Below, piece after piece: positions 21,526 through 32,777 of a DNA stretch of 64,000 nucleotides (the stretch's first letter is position 1; the number at the start of each line of letters is the position of its first letter). This stretch comes from Ceratopteris richardii (lineage: Eukaryota; Streptophyta; Polypodiopsida; Polypodiales; Pteridaceae), in contig CM035427.1 of the NCBI GenBank assembly GCA_020310875.1, positions 96,655,094-96,719,093 on the forward strand, given 5' to 3'. The translations under genes and the position numbers were made by a program. The notes below the pieces were generated by a model. It searched no databases. It saw only the letters and a list, made by a program, of their open reading frames with translations, and was not told the origin of the DNA.

Positions 21526-24500
21526 CCCCCCTCCCTCTCGCTTCTGTCGTCCTCGACAGAACCTTGTTGTGCGGTCCGTCGGATGTAATTCTGTAGGAGG
21601 TCTTGAGCGAGGGTGTGCTCGGAGATACGAATGCCTCGGGCCAGATCAGCCTCGAGTTTCTCCCAGTCGATAGGTTGCGGTTCTTCTGGGGGCGAGAGTT
21701 GATAGTGTGTGGAATAGACCATTCGTTCACAGGCAAATAAGTGCAATAAATGTGTGGGCCTGCTTATGAATACCTTTGAATGGTATTCCCAGAAGCCGGT
21801 GGTGAACATTTCCTCGAATGTCTGCTTGTAGCACGCCGATAGGCACTTGATTCTGCAGTCCCAGGCATAACACACCCGTAGCGATGGAGTTGTGCTCATA
21901 TCATAAACTAGATCAAAATTGCCATGCTCAAAACCCGGGGTGTTTACATGGGGTGCCCTGACGCGTTGGAAGACCTTAAAAACCATTTGCATCATGTCAA
22001 AAATTTTGATAGTCATGTGCGCGGCAATATCATCCATATGCTTTAATCTAGGGAGCCAGTGGCGGATCGTCGCCATCATGTAGCCTACAGTTGGTAACTC
22101 GATTGGTGGCTTAAAATAGGGGTAATTCAACTAGTTCTGGCACTGCTTATTGTTTTGTACCTTAATAGCGAAGGCAGTCCAGGAGCGGCGTCGTGGTACT
22201 GGTCCCCAGCACGGGTTGTATTTTAAGTGCAAAGGCGCTTTTACCCATGTGCTCATCATCTCCGGATAAGTTTGTAACAAATTTTTGCGCCACTCGGGTT
22301 GATGTATTTCTCCTTTCTGTGCATTTGGTGGCAAGTCCTCCGGCTCGAATTGAGTGGCATGCGTTGGTTTCATGCCTGTTTCTTTTTCTATAGCTAACTG
22401 GTATTCGGCCATCAACATGAAGTACGGTTTATATTGGAGCTCATGCCCAGATATGTATCGTCGCGGGGCCAAGTGAGCAAAGAATGGAGACTGTAAGATT
22501 CGCTCTTCTATCATCACCATGGCGTGTAATTGGGCCTCCACTCTAGCTGAGTGTGTGGTTCCTAGTTCTTCAACTGTCTTCATCCATGCGGGGGTCGGTA
22601 GTTTGTAAGTCATCTGGCCCTCGGCCGTGACTCTTCCACCTGGGATGGGTATTGGCTCATAGGCTTCTTCAAACGCCTCCTCCACTGGAATGGTTACGGT
22701 CTCTTCCTCAGCGGGTAGCTCTGGTGGGGAGTCGGGTCGTGGGGGTGCTTCATATACTGCAATCCTGGATTCAAGGTTTGATACCTGGGCCCGTAGTGCG
22801 TTGAGTTCCTCTAAAACTTCAGGAGAGGGTTCCGTAGGTGCTGGTATGTCTTGGTGTGCGGGTGCTCATAACTACAGTAATTTATGATCGTCTTTGAGCT
22901 TCTAATAGTCCTCGTGCATGCGATCGTATTCATCTAGTAGTCTAACATGACCTTCTAGCAGCATCTTCATTGACTCGGAGGGAATGGCTTTGAACCTGCT
23001 GGGACTTAAAGATTGGTCTGGGTGGTCGAGGGCAGCTTCTAGATTTTCTCGATTTTGATCCTGTAGTCGTTGGTTTTCCTCCTTTGCTGCAGCTAGATGT
23101 CTTCGTAGTAAGCCCATATTTCTAGTGAGCGTGGCGTTGCGAACTGTCTGGGCTCGAAGCAAGTTTTCAAGATCTGCAGTAGCTTCCTTGGTCTTTTCTT
23201 CGCTCTCTAATTCTAACTTATGATAAGCCTCTCGTAATTCCTGGTATCTGCTGTTGAGTGAGGCATTTTCGATCAAGAGTGAGTTCAGCTGCGACTGTAA
23301 TTGATTTGTCATGTTCTGCAGCGTCTGGTAGTTGTTTCCTAGCGATGTGAACTCATCGCGGACTTGAGTCATGCAAGCAAACATTTGTCGGAACGCTGTA
23401 TCTACAGTGGGTGATAATATTACGAATGACCCTAATGAAGATGCCATGGGTGGAGATGCAAGGGGAATGGGGAATTGGGGTGGGAGAGTGGATGCGGTGG
23501 TGATTGTGGAAAATTGAGATGTGCCTAAATATGGTTGTGAAGTGAATGAAGTAAGTGGTGGTGATGTGGGCAGTGAGATGTCCATGTCGCTGGACGTGTC
23601 AAGTGCGGTGACAGTGAACAATGGTGTGATTGTGGGTGCTTGTGATGGTGTAAATACCGGATTTACAAAAGTTGATGAATAGTTTACAGGGGGGTGTTCT
23701 CGTAGGCCTTGGTGGAAAGGGGAGAGAGGAATGGCAGTGGGTATAGTAGGTGAAACTGGGGAGAAGGTTAGTGGGGGTAGGAACGGAAAGAGGTGTCTGG
23801 GAGGCGTGGGGAAGGATGGGAAGGATGGATGGAGAAAGGGAGGAGATGGAAATGTGGGTGGCTGAAGGGAGAAATTCGGTTGAGTGGACGTGGGCATGGG
23901 GATAGAAATGGATGCGATAAAGGCTTCTGCTACGACATTGTCGAACGATGTGGATGGTCGTGGAGAGGGTGGATGTACGGGAGAGACAGGATGGATGGGG
24001 GAAGCAGGGGGTGACAGAGGGTTAGTTGGGGTTACAGGTACTCCAATTACAGTAGTGGTATGTACAGCCGTGGTGTGGGGTGGGGATTCGATAAGAATGG
24101 CTTCTTCAGCCGCACGTCTTTCGGGGATCAGGCGTGCTTCTCATGCTTGCTGAGATGATTGGGCTCCAGTCGGCACTCGAATATATTCTCCTGGTTTTGA
24201 TAATAGTCGTACACGTCGGGGGTCAAACTGCGGGAGTGGCTTTCTCTGCAAGTATCTGAGTGCTTTAGTGGGTCCAACTGACTTGACCAGCTCTCTGAAT
24301 CCGCTGATATAGACTTCTTCAAATCCTCCTAAGACAAGTTCCTGTTCTATGATGGTTTGGCTCTCTTCATCAGTTAGCTTTTTGCGCGCCCAAACTTTTT
24401 CCATAGTTCGATAGAGCTTCTTGATGGCTAATGTATACGTGGCAGCTTCGAATGTTTCTTCTTTATGTGTACTGGTATCTCCATGGGTGTCTGTTTGCTG

Positions 24501-25985
24501 TCCTTCGCCATCTGTCTATTCATGCTCTTGTGATTCATGGGTTCCGTGGCTCGGTTCGTCGTCTCCTTCATCGTCATCTGTTGATGTTCTCTCGTCGTCC
24601 GAGCTTGATACGATTTGTCCTTCTGGTTGGTCTCGGGGTGTGGTTGGGTAACTAGGCCGCTCATATTCTTGAGAAAACATTTGTCCTTCTGAAAACTGAA
24701 ATTCACTTGACATAGCATCACGCATCTCAAAATCAAAAGTTGTGTTTATTGGTTCTGCCTCCATATGAGGTATAGGAAAGGAAAAGGCTTCCGCACCAAT
24801 AGTGGTGGGAACCTCTGTTGCAGTGGCAGTAGGTTTTGGAACGATGGCAGCTTGAGTGGTGACCAACGTGGTGGTGGCCTCCGATGTAATTGGTCTGGAT
24901 AACCTAATGCGAATAGGTTGCACTCCTGGAGTTGCTTCTGTCGGAGAATGTTCAAGTGAGGGCTGCGGTGACGATGATTCTGGAACCTGTAGGCACGGAA
25001 TAGTGCCTCTCATCCTCTTTCCGGCTCGTCCTTTGCTGGATTTTCTTGCTTTCTTCGCTGTCCCTTTAAATGCTTTCAGTTTTTCACTCGTCATGGCGCG
25101 CTCTATGGGTAAATCATATGCCAGGCACATATATACGATTCTTGTGAGGGCGCAGAATCCATTAATCACTTTTTTTCTTTCCCAACGGTGCTTTGCCAAA
25201 TAAAGCTGATCAATGATCCAGCTTGCTAAATCTACTGTCTGGGGTCCAGTACATGCTAAGTATAATCCGAACCAAATTCTTTTGTGGGGCATTGTAAATC
25301 TATCCTGAGCTGGAAAAGCAAAGTGCTGCATGCATATTCTTAATGGCTTGGATAGCTCAGGGGTTATGGCTGCAATATCCTCCCATTTTGTAACGTCGCC
25401 CCGTTTCATGTTTTCTGGGATCAATCTTTCGCGCTTTGTAGGTGTATGCGTCCCATGGATTTTAAGAGCTGCCCGAATTAAATCCTCAGACAAATAAAAT
25501 CTCCTTAATGGGGGGTCATTCACTAGGGATGGCAGTATAAATGTGCCGGGTAGATCTTTGTTCTCCGAAACCGTCAAGGTGGTTACTAAGTAAAAGCATC
25601 GGTAAAAGTCAGGTTTTGGCAGAGGATCACTGAAGTATTCTGTAAAACCAGCTCTAGCCCAAACATGTGTGAGGTCCTGTGTGTTTTGAAGTCCTTCGAA
25701 TTCTCTTGAAAAGAACTGGTACTTGGCCCATGTACGATAATCAAATGCCAAGTTGGCTTCAAAGATAAACTCTGCGTCTGCTAACGGTCCTGCTAGTCCC
25801 TGGAACCAGTGAGAATTGCCATGAATTTTCTCAGTGTACCCTCTGGGAAAGTTGTCGATCGGCATCAGTCCTGGAAATCCTTGAAACTCTGGTGGTTGAG
25901 CCGTCGGATGGGGCTCCGTGAGTAGTTCTCCAATATTGGCCATTGGTGCACTAGGGCCAGCTTCTGATGGGCCTTCAGCCTGCAT
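21483..25985 (-). pseudogene. F accessory frame, ~1,500 codons, broken by stops
   Basis: The open segments 24516-25985, 24141-24404, 22902-23897, 22131-22685 and 21483-22130 all lie in one frame and remain coding-like between them. They are separated by a few stops: TAG at 24516, TGA at 24141, TAG at 22902 with two more just below, and TAG at 22131. Seen from the N-terminus: an α-helical domain (residues ~60-310) with RFTMPHKRIWFGLYL and LTRIVYMCLAYDLP; a basic then Ser/Thr/Pro-rich region; a second short folded part; a Pro-rich stretch; coiled coil (NQLQSQLNSLLIENASLN); and a C-terminal domain rich in Trp and Tyr. No signal peptide or clear membrane segment is seen. The first domain resembles the plant transposon ORF1-type proteins of Athila-like elements (family resemblance, not tested). 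Function unknown. Confidence 0.75.
21526..21541 (-). promoter_or_regulatory. Polypurine tract of element F
   Basis: Minus strand GCGAGAGGGAGGGGGG directly before the LTR start TGTTGG. Confidence 0.88.
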
Positions 25986-26066
25986 GATGTATAATGCGAG
26001 TGCGTGGCAGATCTGCTACAAAAGATTAACACATTAGCATGGAAATTAATTATGATCCCATTAAAG

Positions 26067-26215
26067 TGAGACCGCAATCCCTTTCCATAACCAATGCGTA
26101 ACCCGTGTAGCCAAGTGCTGTGAAGTGATTGATGGAATGATTATTGCAAAACTAATGCAGGTCTCTAGACACCTACATGCTTCAAATTATGCATACATTT
26201 CTTGATGAGGTTTTG
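26067..26215 (-). other. Spacer between F pol tail and accessory frame
   Basis: Short AT-rich gap of no recognised content separating the end of the pol frame (stop at 26216) from the nominal start of the accessory frame at 25985. No splice or promoter signal could be supported. Confidence 0.4.
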
Positions 26216-28066
26216 TTACGAGTGATGTGAGGTTATGATGTGTGATTTTATACAAGGTTCAATTGTAAGTGATTGATTACAAGGATGGAGATTAGTCGGG
26301 GTGGGAGTCGTGTTAGACCATGGGTTAGGAGAGGACTGCTGGATACGTTTCGGTATCCACTTCCTAAGGGTTTGTGATTGGGTGATAGGTCTTTGCTGAG
26401 GGACAAAAGGTGAGATTGGACATGGTGGGGTTAAAAGGCGAAGAGGTTTCTGAGGGGTATATATTACATGGATTGAGGGTTGAGCTATAATACATGGTTT
26501 GGGTACCCAAATTTGCATGGGTGTGGGTCTGTTGGTTAGATACTTCTTGGCGATCCATATTTGTTGAATATTTGTAATCGTAGAAGAAGGTCGAAAGGAG
26601 GTTGGATACTGACTCTGCTTCTATCTTGACTTCTTCTTGTCTTTGTCAGCCTGGTTGAACTCTGTCAGTGCTTTATGTCCTTTTGGCACCCATACCTGTC
26701 TTGTGCCTCTTACTTTAGGTTGCTGACACTGTGTTCCTCTTTGTGTCGTCTGATGTTGCCGTCGGTCTGGGTTCCTTTGTCGTGGTTCACTCCTTTGTGG
26801 TGGAGGTTGAGAGGTTGCATGGACGCTCTGCTTTGGAAGAGAAGGGAGGTCCAACACTTGCGTGACCTGCCCATTAGGAAGTGCTCCGTTGTGTACCTTT
26901 AATCTAGGCCAGTCCGCAGTAAGTGTGGAAGGATGAGCACCGCAGGCTATTGTGCCCATCTGCCCGGTGATGAAGTCCACCTGACCTCTGATGGTACCCA
27001 TCTGGCTGCTAATTGTCCCCATTTGACCAAGCGGTTAGGTAGTTGGCCCTTCTAGTTTGCAGGAAGCCCAAGGGAAAATCTCTTGACGTCCTTCTGATTG
27101 ACCATTGTCCATAGCCAAGCTCGCATGGGTTGGTGTAGATGTATCGTGACTGATCTGCCCAAAGATCTTCCGGTCTTCCGTCGCATGCCTTTCATAGGGT
27201 CTAGAGTCGTGCACTTCAGACAGCCAGCCATTGGGGAAGTCAAGCGGTATCACTCGCTTCTGATCTAAGGTTCTAATCTGTAAGGAGCCTTGTCTAAGAT
27301 TTAGGTCCACTGAGTGATCGTAAAGCCAATCTTGGCCAAGGATTAGGGGTTCTATCAGGTCGTCATCATGGCACACTAGTAGCTTTACTGTCAAGGTCAC
27401 TTCGTTTATGAGGATAGGAAGGTCCACCTCACCCATGCAAGGGGTTTCCATGCCTCCTAACCCTATGAGGTATGCCTCAATTGGCCGCATTTCTATTCCT
27501 GAATCCTTATAGTGGGACCATCTAATCGCACTAGTCGCAGCACCTGAGTCAATTAAAGCCCTGAGCTCTTGGCAAGGGTTGCCGTGCTCTAGCCTGACTG
27601 TAATGAATGGTCTTCGATCCACTATCTTAGGATGAGTTCGTGACTTCACTTCACACATGGCCATGGGATATCTGGGTGTTGTTTCCAGATGGTTATAATG
27701 TTCTCTCCCTAGTCCTTGTCTTCTTAGCTTCATGCGCTTAATGCGTTCTATGGCTTCTGCCTGAGCTTCAGCTCGTATTCTATTTTCTTCCTCCTTACGC
27801 TTCTTTGCCAACATGAGTCGTCTAAGCATATCCTCAGTAAGAGGTTCCTGGTATAGCCTGACTCTACAGCCACTAATGTAATTAGGCATTATGTCTCCTT
27901 CTAAGGTGGCTAACTGTACTGCTCCACTTGTCGAGAGTCTATTAATGATCATAGGTCCATAACCTCGCTTTTCTAGTTTCCGTGCGTGTTGTTTCAGTGT
28001 ATATACTAGAACTAAATCTCCTTCTTTTAAGCCTTTGTCTTTCACATGCGCATCAAAATATGCTTT
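26216..28066 (-). pseudogene. F pol C-terminal tail with second retropepsin
   Basis: Same frame as RT-integrase, entered after TAG at 28067. Residues 1-80 are the integrase tail with a GPY/F-like core (KLEKRGYGPMIINRL, then CRVRLYQEP). A charged helix follows (LAKKRKEEENRIRAEAQAEA). Then comes a retropepsin-like domain: active site LIDSGAATSAI (27542-27556), flap-like GLGGMETP, and LILGQDWL, the usual hydrophobic-Gly motif near the end. After TAA at 27035 the frame continues with MGTISSQMGTI repeats, a Gln/Pro/Arg-rich stretch, TAG at 26621 and a Pro-rich end. A second protease after integrase is not part of standard gypsy order. Confidence 0.85.
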
Positions 28067-30888
28067 CTATCGCTTCTTTGCTGCGTATATTCCTGCTGCT
28101 GCTTTCAGCCTGGTTTCACCTAATCGTTCCAAGTCCATTATTCTCGCTGATAATTCATGGCTGGTCCACTGATGTTCTTGTGCAACCTTAAGGGTCGGTA
28201 TCAAGAAGTCCAAAGGAAGCACAGCATTCTGACCAAAAACCATCTGAAAGGGAGTTGCATTGAGTACGGTCTTGTAGGCCACTTGATATGCCCAAACAGC
28301 ATGGTGTAACTGTTTGTCCCAATCTAAACGTTTGTTGTTCACGAGTTTCGTCAGTACATTACAAAGGATCTTGTTAGTGCTTTCAACCTGACCATTGGCC
28401 TGAGGATGATATGGTGCGGATTTCTTGTGAATCACCATAAAGTCCTGTAACAAATATTCGATGACTTGGTTTAGAAAGTGAGTTCCTCGATCGCTCACTA
28501 ACTCTATAGGCAATCCATATCTTGTAAAGACATTTTCAAATAAGAATTTTGCAGTCGTGTGTGCATCATTCTTTTTCGTGGCTTTTGCCTCTACCCATTT
28601 GGTAAGATAATCTGTTGCGACAATAATGTATTCGGCATGTGTACCTTTTGCAGGGGGGTTAATGGGTCCTACAAAGTCTATACCCCATTTAGAAAATGCA
28701 CGTCCTCCCATCATGGGTTTCAATGGCATTTCATCTCTGCGAGTAGGGAACTGAGTTCTTTGGCACACATCACATCTCTTAACATAGGTATGAGCATCAA
28801 TGTGAAGAGTGGGCCACCATAATCCTGCAAAGAGGATGGCTTTGATTATCCTATCAGGTCCAAAATGAACTCTTGCAACACCTTGGTGTGCAGTCTCTAG
28901 TATGCTCAGATAATCGCTTTCATGAACACATTGTCTTAAGTATCCGTCTCTTCCTCTTTTGTATAGATCATCGCCAATAAGTGAATAGTCTTGAGCTTCC
29001 TGCTCTAGACTGCGTTGTCGTGCTAAAGTCATTCCTTGAGGGAATGTGTTCGTCCTCAAGTATATCACTAAAGGTTCACTCCAGTCTAGTGTGAGAGACA
29101 CGTGAAACAATGTAGCATGTTCTACTGGTGGTCTTTCACAACAAACATGGCATTCTTTACACAATTTGTAGACATCTGTTTCCATTGTAGGCCAGTATAC
29201 TCCTAGTCTATGCAGAGTCTGCAAAGTATGATGTTTCGAGTGATGTTGCATCAGTGCACCTATGTGTGCTAATTGCAACCAATTCGCATGTTCTGATTCA
29301 TCTACACAACAAGCAAGAATCTTTCGATTGTCCTGTTTATATATACTTCCTGCTATGATTTGATATCTCTGAGATTTGGTAATCTCTCCTTCCTTGATCC
29401 TTATCCTTGGATTCTTGGGTCCATATGTTAGAATAGGGACTATAGGCTTAGCCCATTCTGGTGCTATCTCAAGGTTAAACAAATATGCATCTGGTAATTC
29501 ATCCGCTATTCCTTGAGGAGCTTCTCCTGAGGTTAATCTTGAAAGGTGGTCAGCTCTTAGATGTGTCTTTCCTTTTCTGACTACTACTTCAAAATCATAC
29601 TCCATGAGTAATAGAAACCAACGTATTAATCGTCCCGTGTTACAAGGCTTGTTGACTAAGTACAATAAGGCTTGATGATCTGTAAAGAATTTGAACTTGT
29701 TTGCCAACAAATAATGTCTGAATTTCTTTACGGCGTAGATCATTCCTAGTCCTTCTCGTTCCGTTGTGGTGTAATTTCTTTCTGCTGCGTTCAACTGTCT
29801 ACTCGCGTAAGCTATAGGGAGATCTATGTTACCTTCATTCGTGGGTTGTGCTAACACACATCCTATGGCGTAGTTGGATGCATCCACATGTACATGGAAT
29901 GGCTTACTCCAATCTGGGGTTGTCAATATAGGTGCTGAGCACAAGCGTCGTTTAAGTTCCTTAAATGAATTCTCACACTCATCTGTCCATTCAAAATGGG
30001 TCAAAAGAGAGTACAAAGGCTTGGCTATGATTGCATACATGTGTATGAATCGTGTATAATAATCGCAATAGCCCATAAATGCCTGTACCTCTTTTACGTT
30101 AGTTGGTCTCGGTAAATCTGCAATTACTTTCACCTTTTCTTCATCCGTAGAGATTCCATTCTTTGACACAATGTGTCCTAGAAATTTGCCTGGTCTGACC
30201 ATGAAAACACATTTTTCTGGGTTCAAACAAACTTGATATTCTCGACATTTGTCAAATACTTGTCTTAATTCTGGGATATGCGTCTGTCTAATATTTGAAT
30301 GAGCACATAAGTCATCGACATAAACTTCCAAATTCTTGCGTAAGAATTCTTTGAAAACATGACACATGAGTCGTTGGAAAGTGGCGGGTGCATTTGTTAA
30401 GCCAAAAGGCATTACACGAAATGCAAATATGCCCCATTCTGTGGCAAAAGCCATCTTGTGTTGATCTTCTAGAGCAATGGCTACTTGATTATAGCCTGAG
30501 AATCCATCAAGAAAGCTGTAAACTTCCTTGCCCGCAACTCTTTCCAATAGGTGCTCTGTGATAGGAAGAGGATAACTATCTCTGATTGTGGCGGCATTAA
30601 ATTTTTTAAGGTTAATACACACACGCAATTTTCCATTTTTCTTGGGCACAACCAGAATGGGGGATACCCATTCGGTATGTTCAATTTCGTAAATGAATCC
30701 TGCTTCTATCAACCGATCTATCTCCTCTTTAATCTTCGCAGCGTAATTATCATTATACGTGTATGGCTTCTGTTTCGTAGGTTTTGCATCTGGAGTCATA
30801 GGGATTCTATGAGAACATATGTTTGGATCTACTCCTTTCAAGTCTTTATAACTCCACGCAAAAACATCTCTATACTCGCGCATAGGGC
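28067..30888 (-). pseudogene. F reverse transcriptase, RNase H, double HHCC, integrase core
   Basis: About 940 residues from MREYRDVFAW. RT: VPKKNGKLRVCIN, DGFSGYNQVAI, MPFGLTNAPATFQ, catalytic VYVDD at ~30311-30325. RNase H: HVHVDASNYAIG and FTDHQALLYLVNK. Then two zinc modules: AHIGALMQHH with CKECHVC (~29130-29295), and AHQGVARVHFG with CDVCQRT (~28745-28900), each preceded by a similar linker (SIYKQDNRKIL and DLYKRGRDGYL). Integrase core: GIDFVGPI, VSDRGTHFL, PHQANGQVESTN complete the Asp-Asp-Glu set. It ends at TAG 28067 where the decayed copy has Gln. The upstream protease frame meets it near 30888 with one base missing. Catalytic residues are kept, so loss of activity is recent. Confidence 0.92.
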
Positions 30889-32767
30889 AATTAATTCTTC
30901 TTCTTCTTCTTTCGTTAAATCGTGCCCTATGTATGTACATTTCTCTTCTTCTCCTTCTATTGCAACTATTATTTTTTTGGTTTTCTCTCGATTATCATAT
31001 ACTTCTCCGTCATTAGCCTTTCTGTTAGGCATTCGTACCATGATTCTTCTATCTTCAATTTCATACTTCTTGAAGTTCTCGGGAACTTCAAACAAAGATT
31101 CTTCTTTTTCTGACATGGTTTCTTTCTTCTTCCTTTTCTTGCCTTCACTCTTGCTAGTCACTTGAGTGGCTAACCTCACCTCATTCGTAATTTCTTCAGG
31201 CCTCTGATGGTGAGTCTCTACTTCGTAAAAATATTCTTCTTCCGATGCAAATGGAGGGTCCATAATAATTGACTCTAAATCAAAGTCAGTCGCATCCTCG
31301 AATGCATCAGTGTTCGGTTCACTGCTAGGTTCACATTCTTCTAGAATTGCATCACACATGATTGGCTCTATAGTGAAGACTGAAATGTCATAGCCATCCT
31401 TGTCACAGTGGGGTGTCCATTGTTCTTCATTGATGGCTACATCCATGGTTGCTAGGATTTCTGCCCAACCATGGGGCTCAAACTCCTCATCTGGGAACAC
31501 TACAGGTGCATAAGATGGGTCTTGAAGGGTTCTTGGATGTTGTTCCGCACCTAAGTTTCTGGCTTCTAACCGTTCTTCCTCTTGTTTGGCTACTTTACAC
31601 ATCCATAAATGGGTATCCTCATGCAACCATGAAGGATCTGATTCTAATGAGTGCACGGATTCCGTCTCTACCTGAGTTTTATGGATGGTATTCCATTGTA
31701 TTGGGGGTACATCTCTATGTGAATAGTCTTTAATATTGACTTTGGTAGTCACTCCTAAATATTGCAAGTACAACGAATTAGTTCCCCAATCTTGTACAAT
31801 TTGCAACTGACGCATGAATGGCCGTCCCAATATCATCTCATAAGCATGATTTTTACTAAAATCACAAATGGCAAAGGTATGCTCAAACTCCACACCACAA
31901 GTGGTGAGAGATATGCCTTCTAGTAAGCCTAATGGTTTTTCTATGTGTCCGTCAGCCATTTGTAGTTTCATCCTGGTTGGTCTTAATGCTGGCTTACCCC
32001 AATGTTTCCATAAAGCGGTGGTAGCGATGGCTACTCCGGCTCCTGAATCTAAGATGGCTTTCGTGGTGTAGCCCCGATGGGTTATTGGAAGATAAGTGTT
32101 ACCTTCCTCTCCTTCACTTACGTCTCCGATCTTTTCGACGAGTATCTCTGGTACCTTGTTTTGTGATCCTATTTGTGAGGGAGTAGTAGCGAGCTCAAGG
32201 AATTGATTTGCTACGTGCTTCCACAGTTCTGGTTTTACCTTTAACAACTCCTCTAGGGTAAGATTACATTGTACTTTGGTATTCTTAATTACTTCCGTGT
32301 TTCTTGGGATCACTAATTCTTCATTCCTCACTATTATCGTGGGTGCTCTCATACTTATAGACTTTGCTTCCCAAGGTCCTGTGAATTGAGGCAATTCTTG
32401 CAACGAATTGGATTCAAAACCTGTGTGTTCACTCAATTGTTCTTCCTCTACATCATCATAAATAGAGGGGATATCTTGGGGAAATTGTTCATGCAAGTCA
32501 TTTATTTCTTGAATAGGAGGATGAGTTCCTTGTTCTTTTCTCCACTTTTCTTCTTGGATTTCTCTCAGAAATTCATGTGAGTACCTATGTATGGAAGACA
32601 AATTGTCTTGACTTTCTGTGTTGGGTACTTGAGACAGGGATGGTGCATTCCTTTCCTCTGTCTCTGGGATGATAGGATTCCTATTTTGATCCTTTTTCTC
32701 TTTACTTTCTATCAAGTATTCTAGCCTCTCCATTAACCCTTGAAAGTGTAGTTCTGGTTTTGCCATG
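30838..32767 (-). CDS. F first protease frame
   Basis: Most likely starts at ATG 32765-32767 (MAKPELHFQGL), 11 bases past the gag stop and one frame back from gag. About 640 residues. The N-terminal ~220 are acidic and of unknown role. The retropepsin domain has AILDSGAGVAIATTALW (DSG at ~32041-32052) and MILGRPFMRQL. A long acidic segment follows, ending YIGHDLTKEEEEELIAL, the usual sequence just before gypsy RT. The frame then runs out of phase for 18 codons. Comparison with the RT frame suggests one deleted base near 30885 rather than an evolved shift site. It would cleave the gag-pol polyprotein. Confidence 0.82.
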
Positions 32768-32777
32768 TTATTCCAAT

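Noticed and set aside
30838..30940. Programmed -1 frameshift between protease and RT of F
   Set aside because: No convincing slippery heptamer; conserved sequence resumes after a single missing base, so a deletion is simpler.
30551..31165. 204-residue plus-strand frame opposite F protease and RT
   Set aside because: Shadow of the minus-strand coding sequence; hydrophobic by complement of acidic codons.
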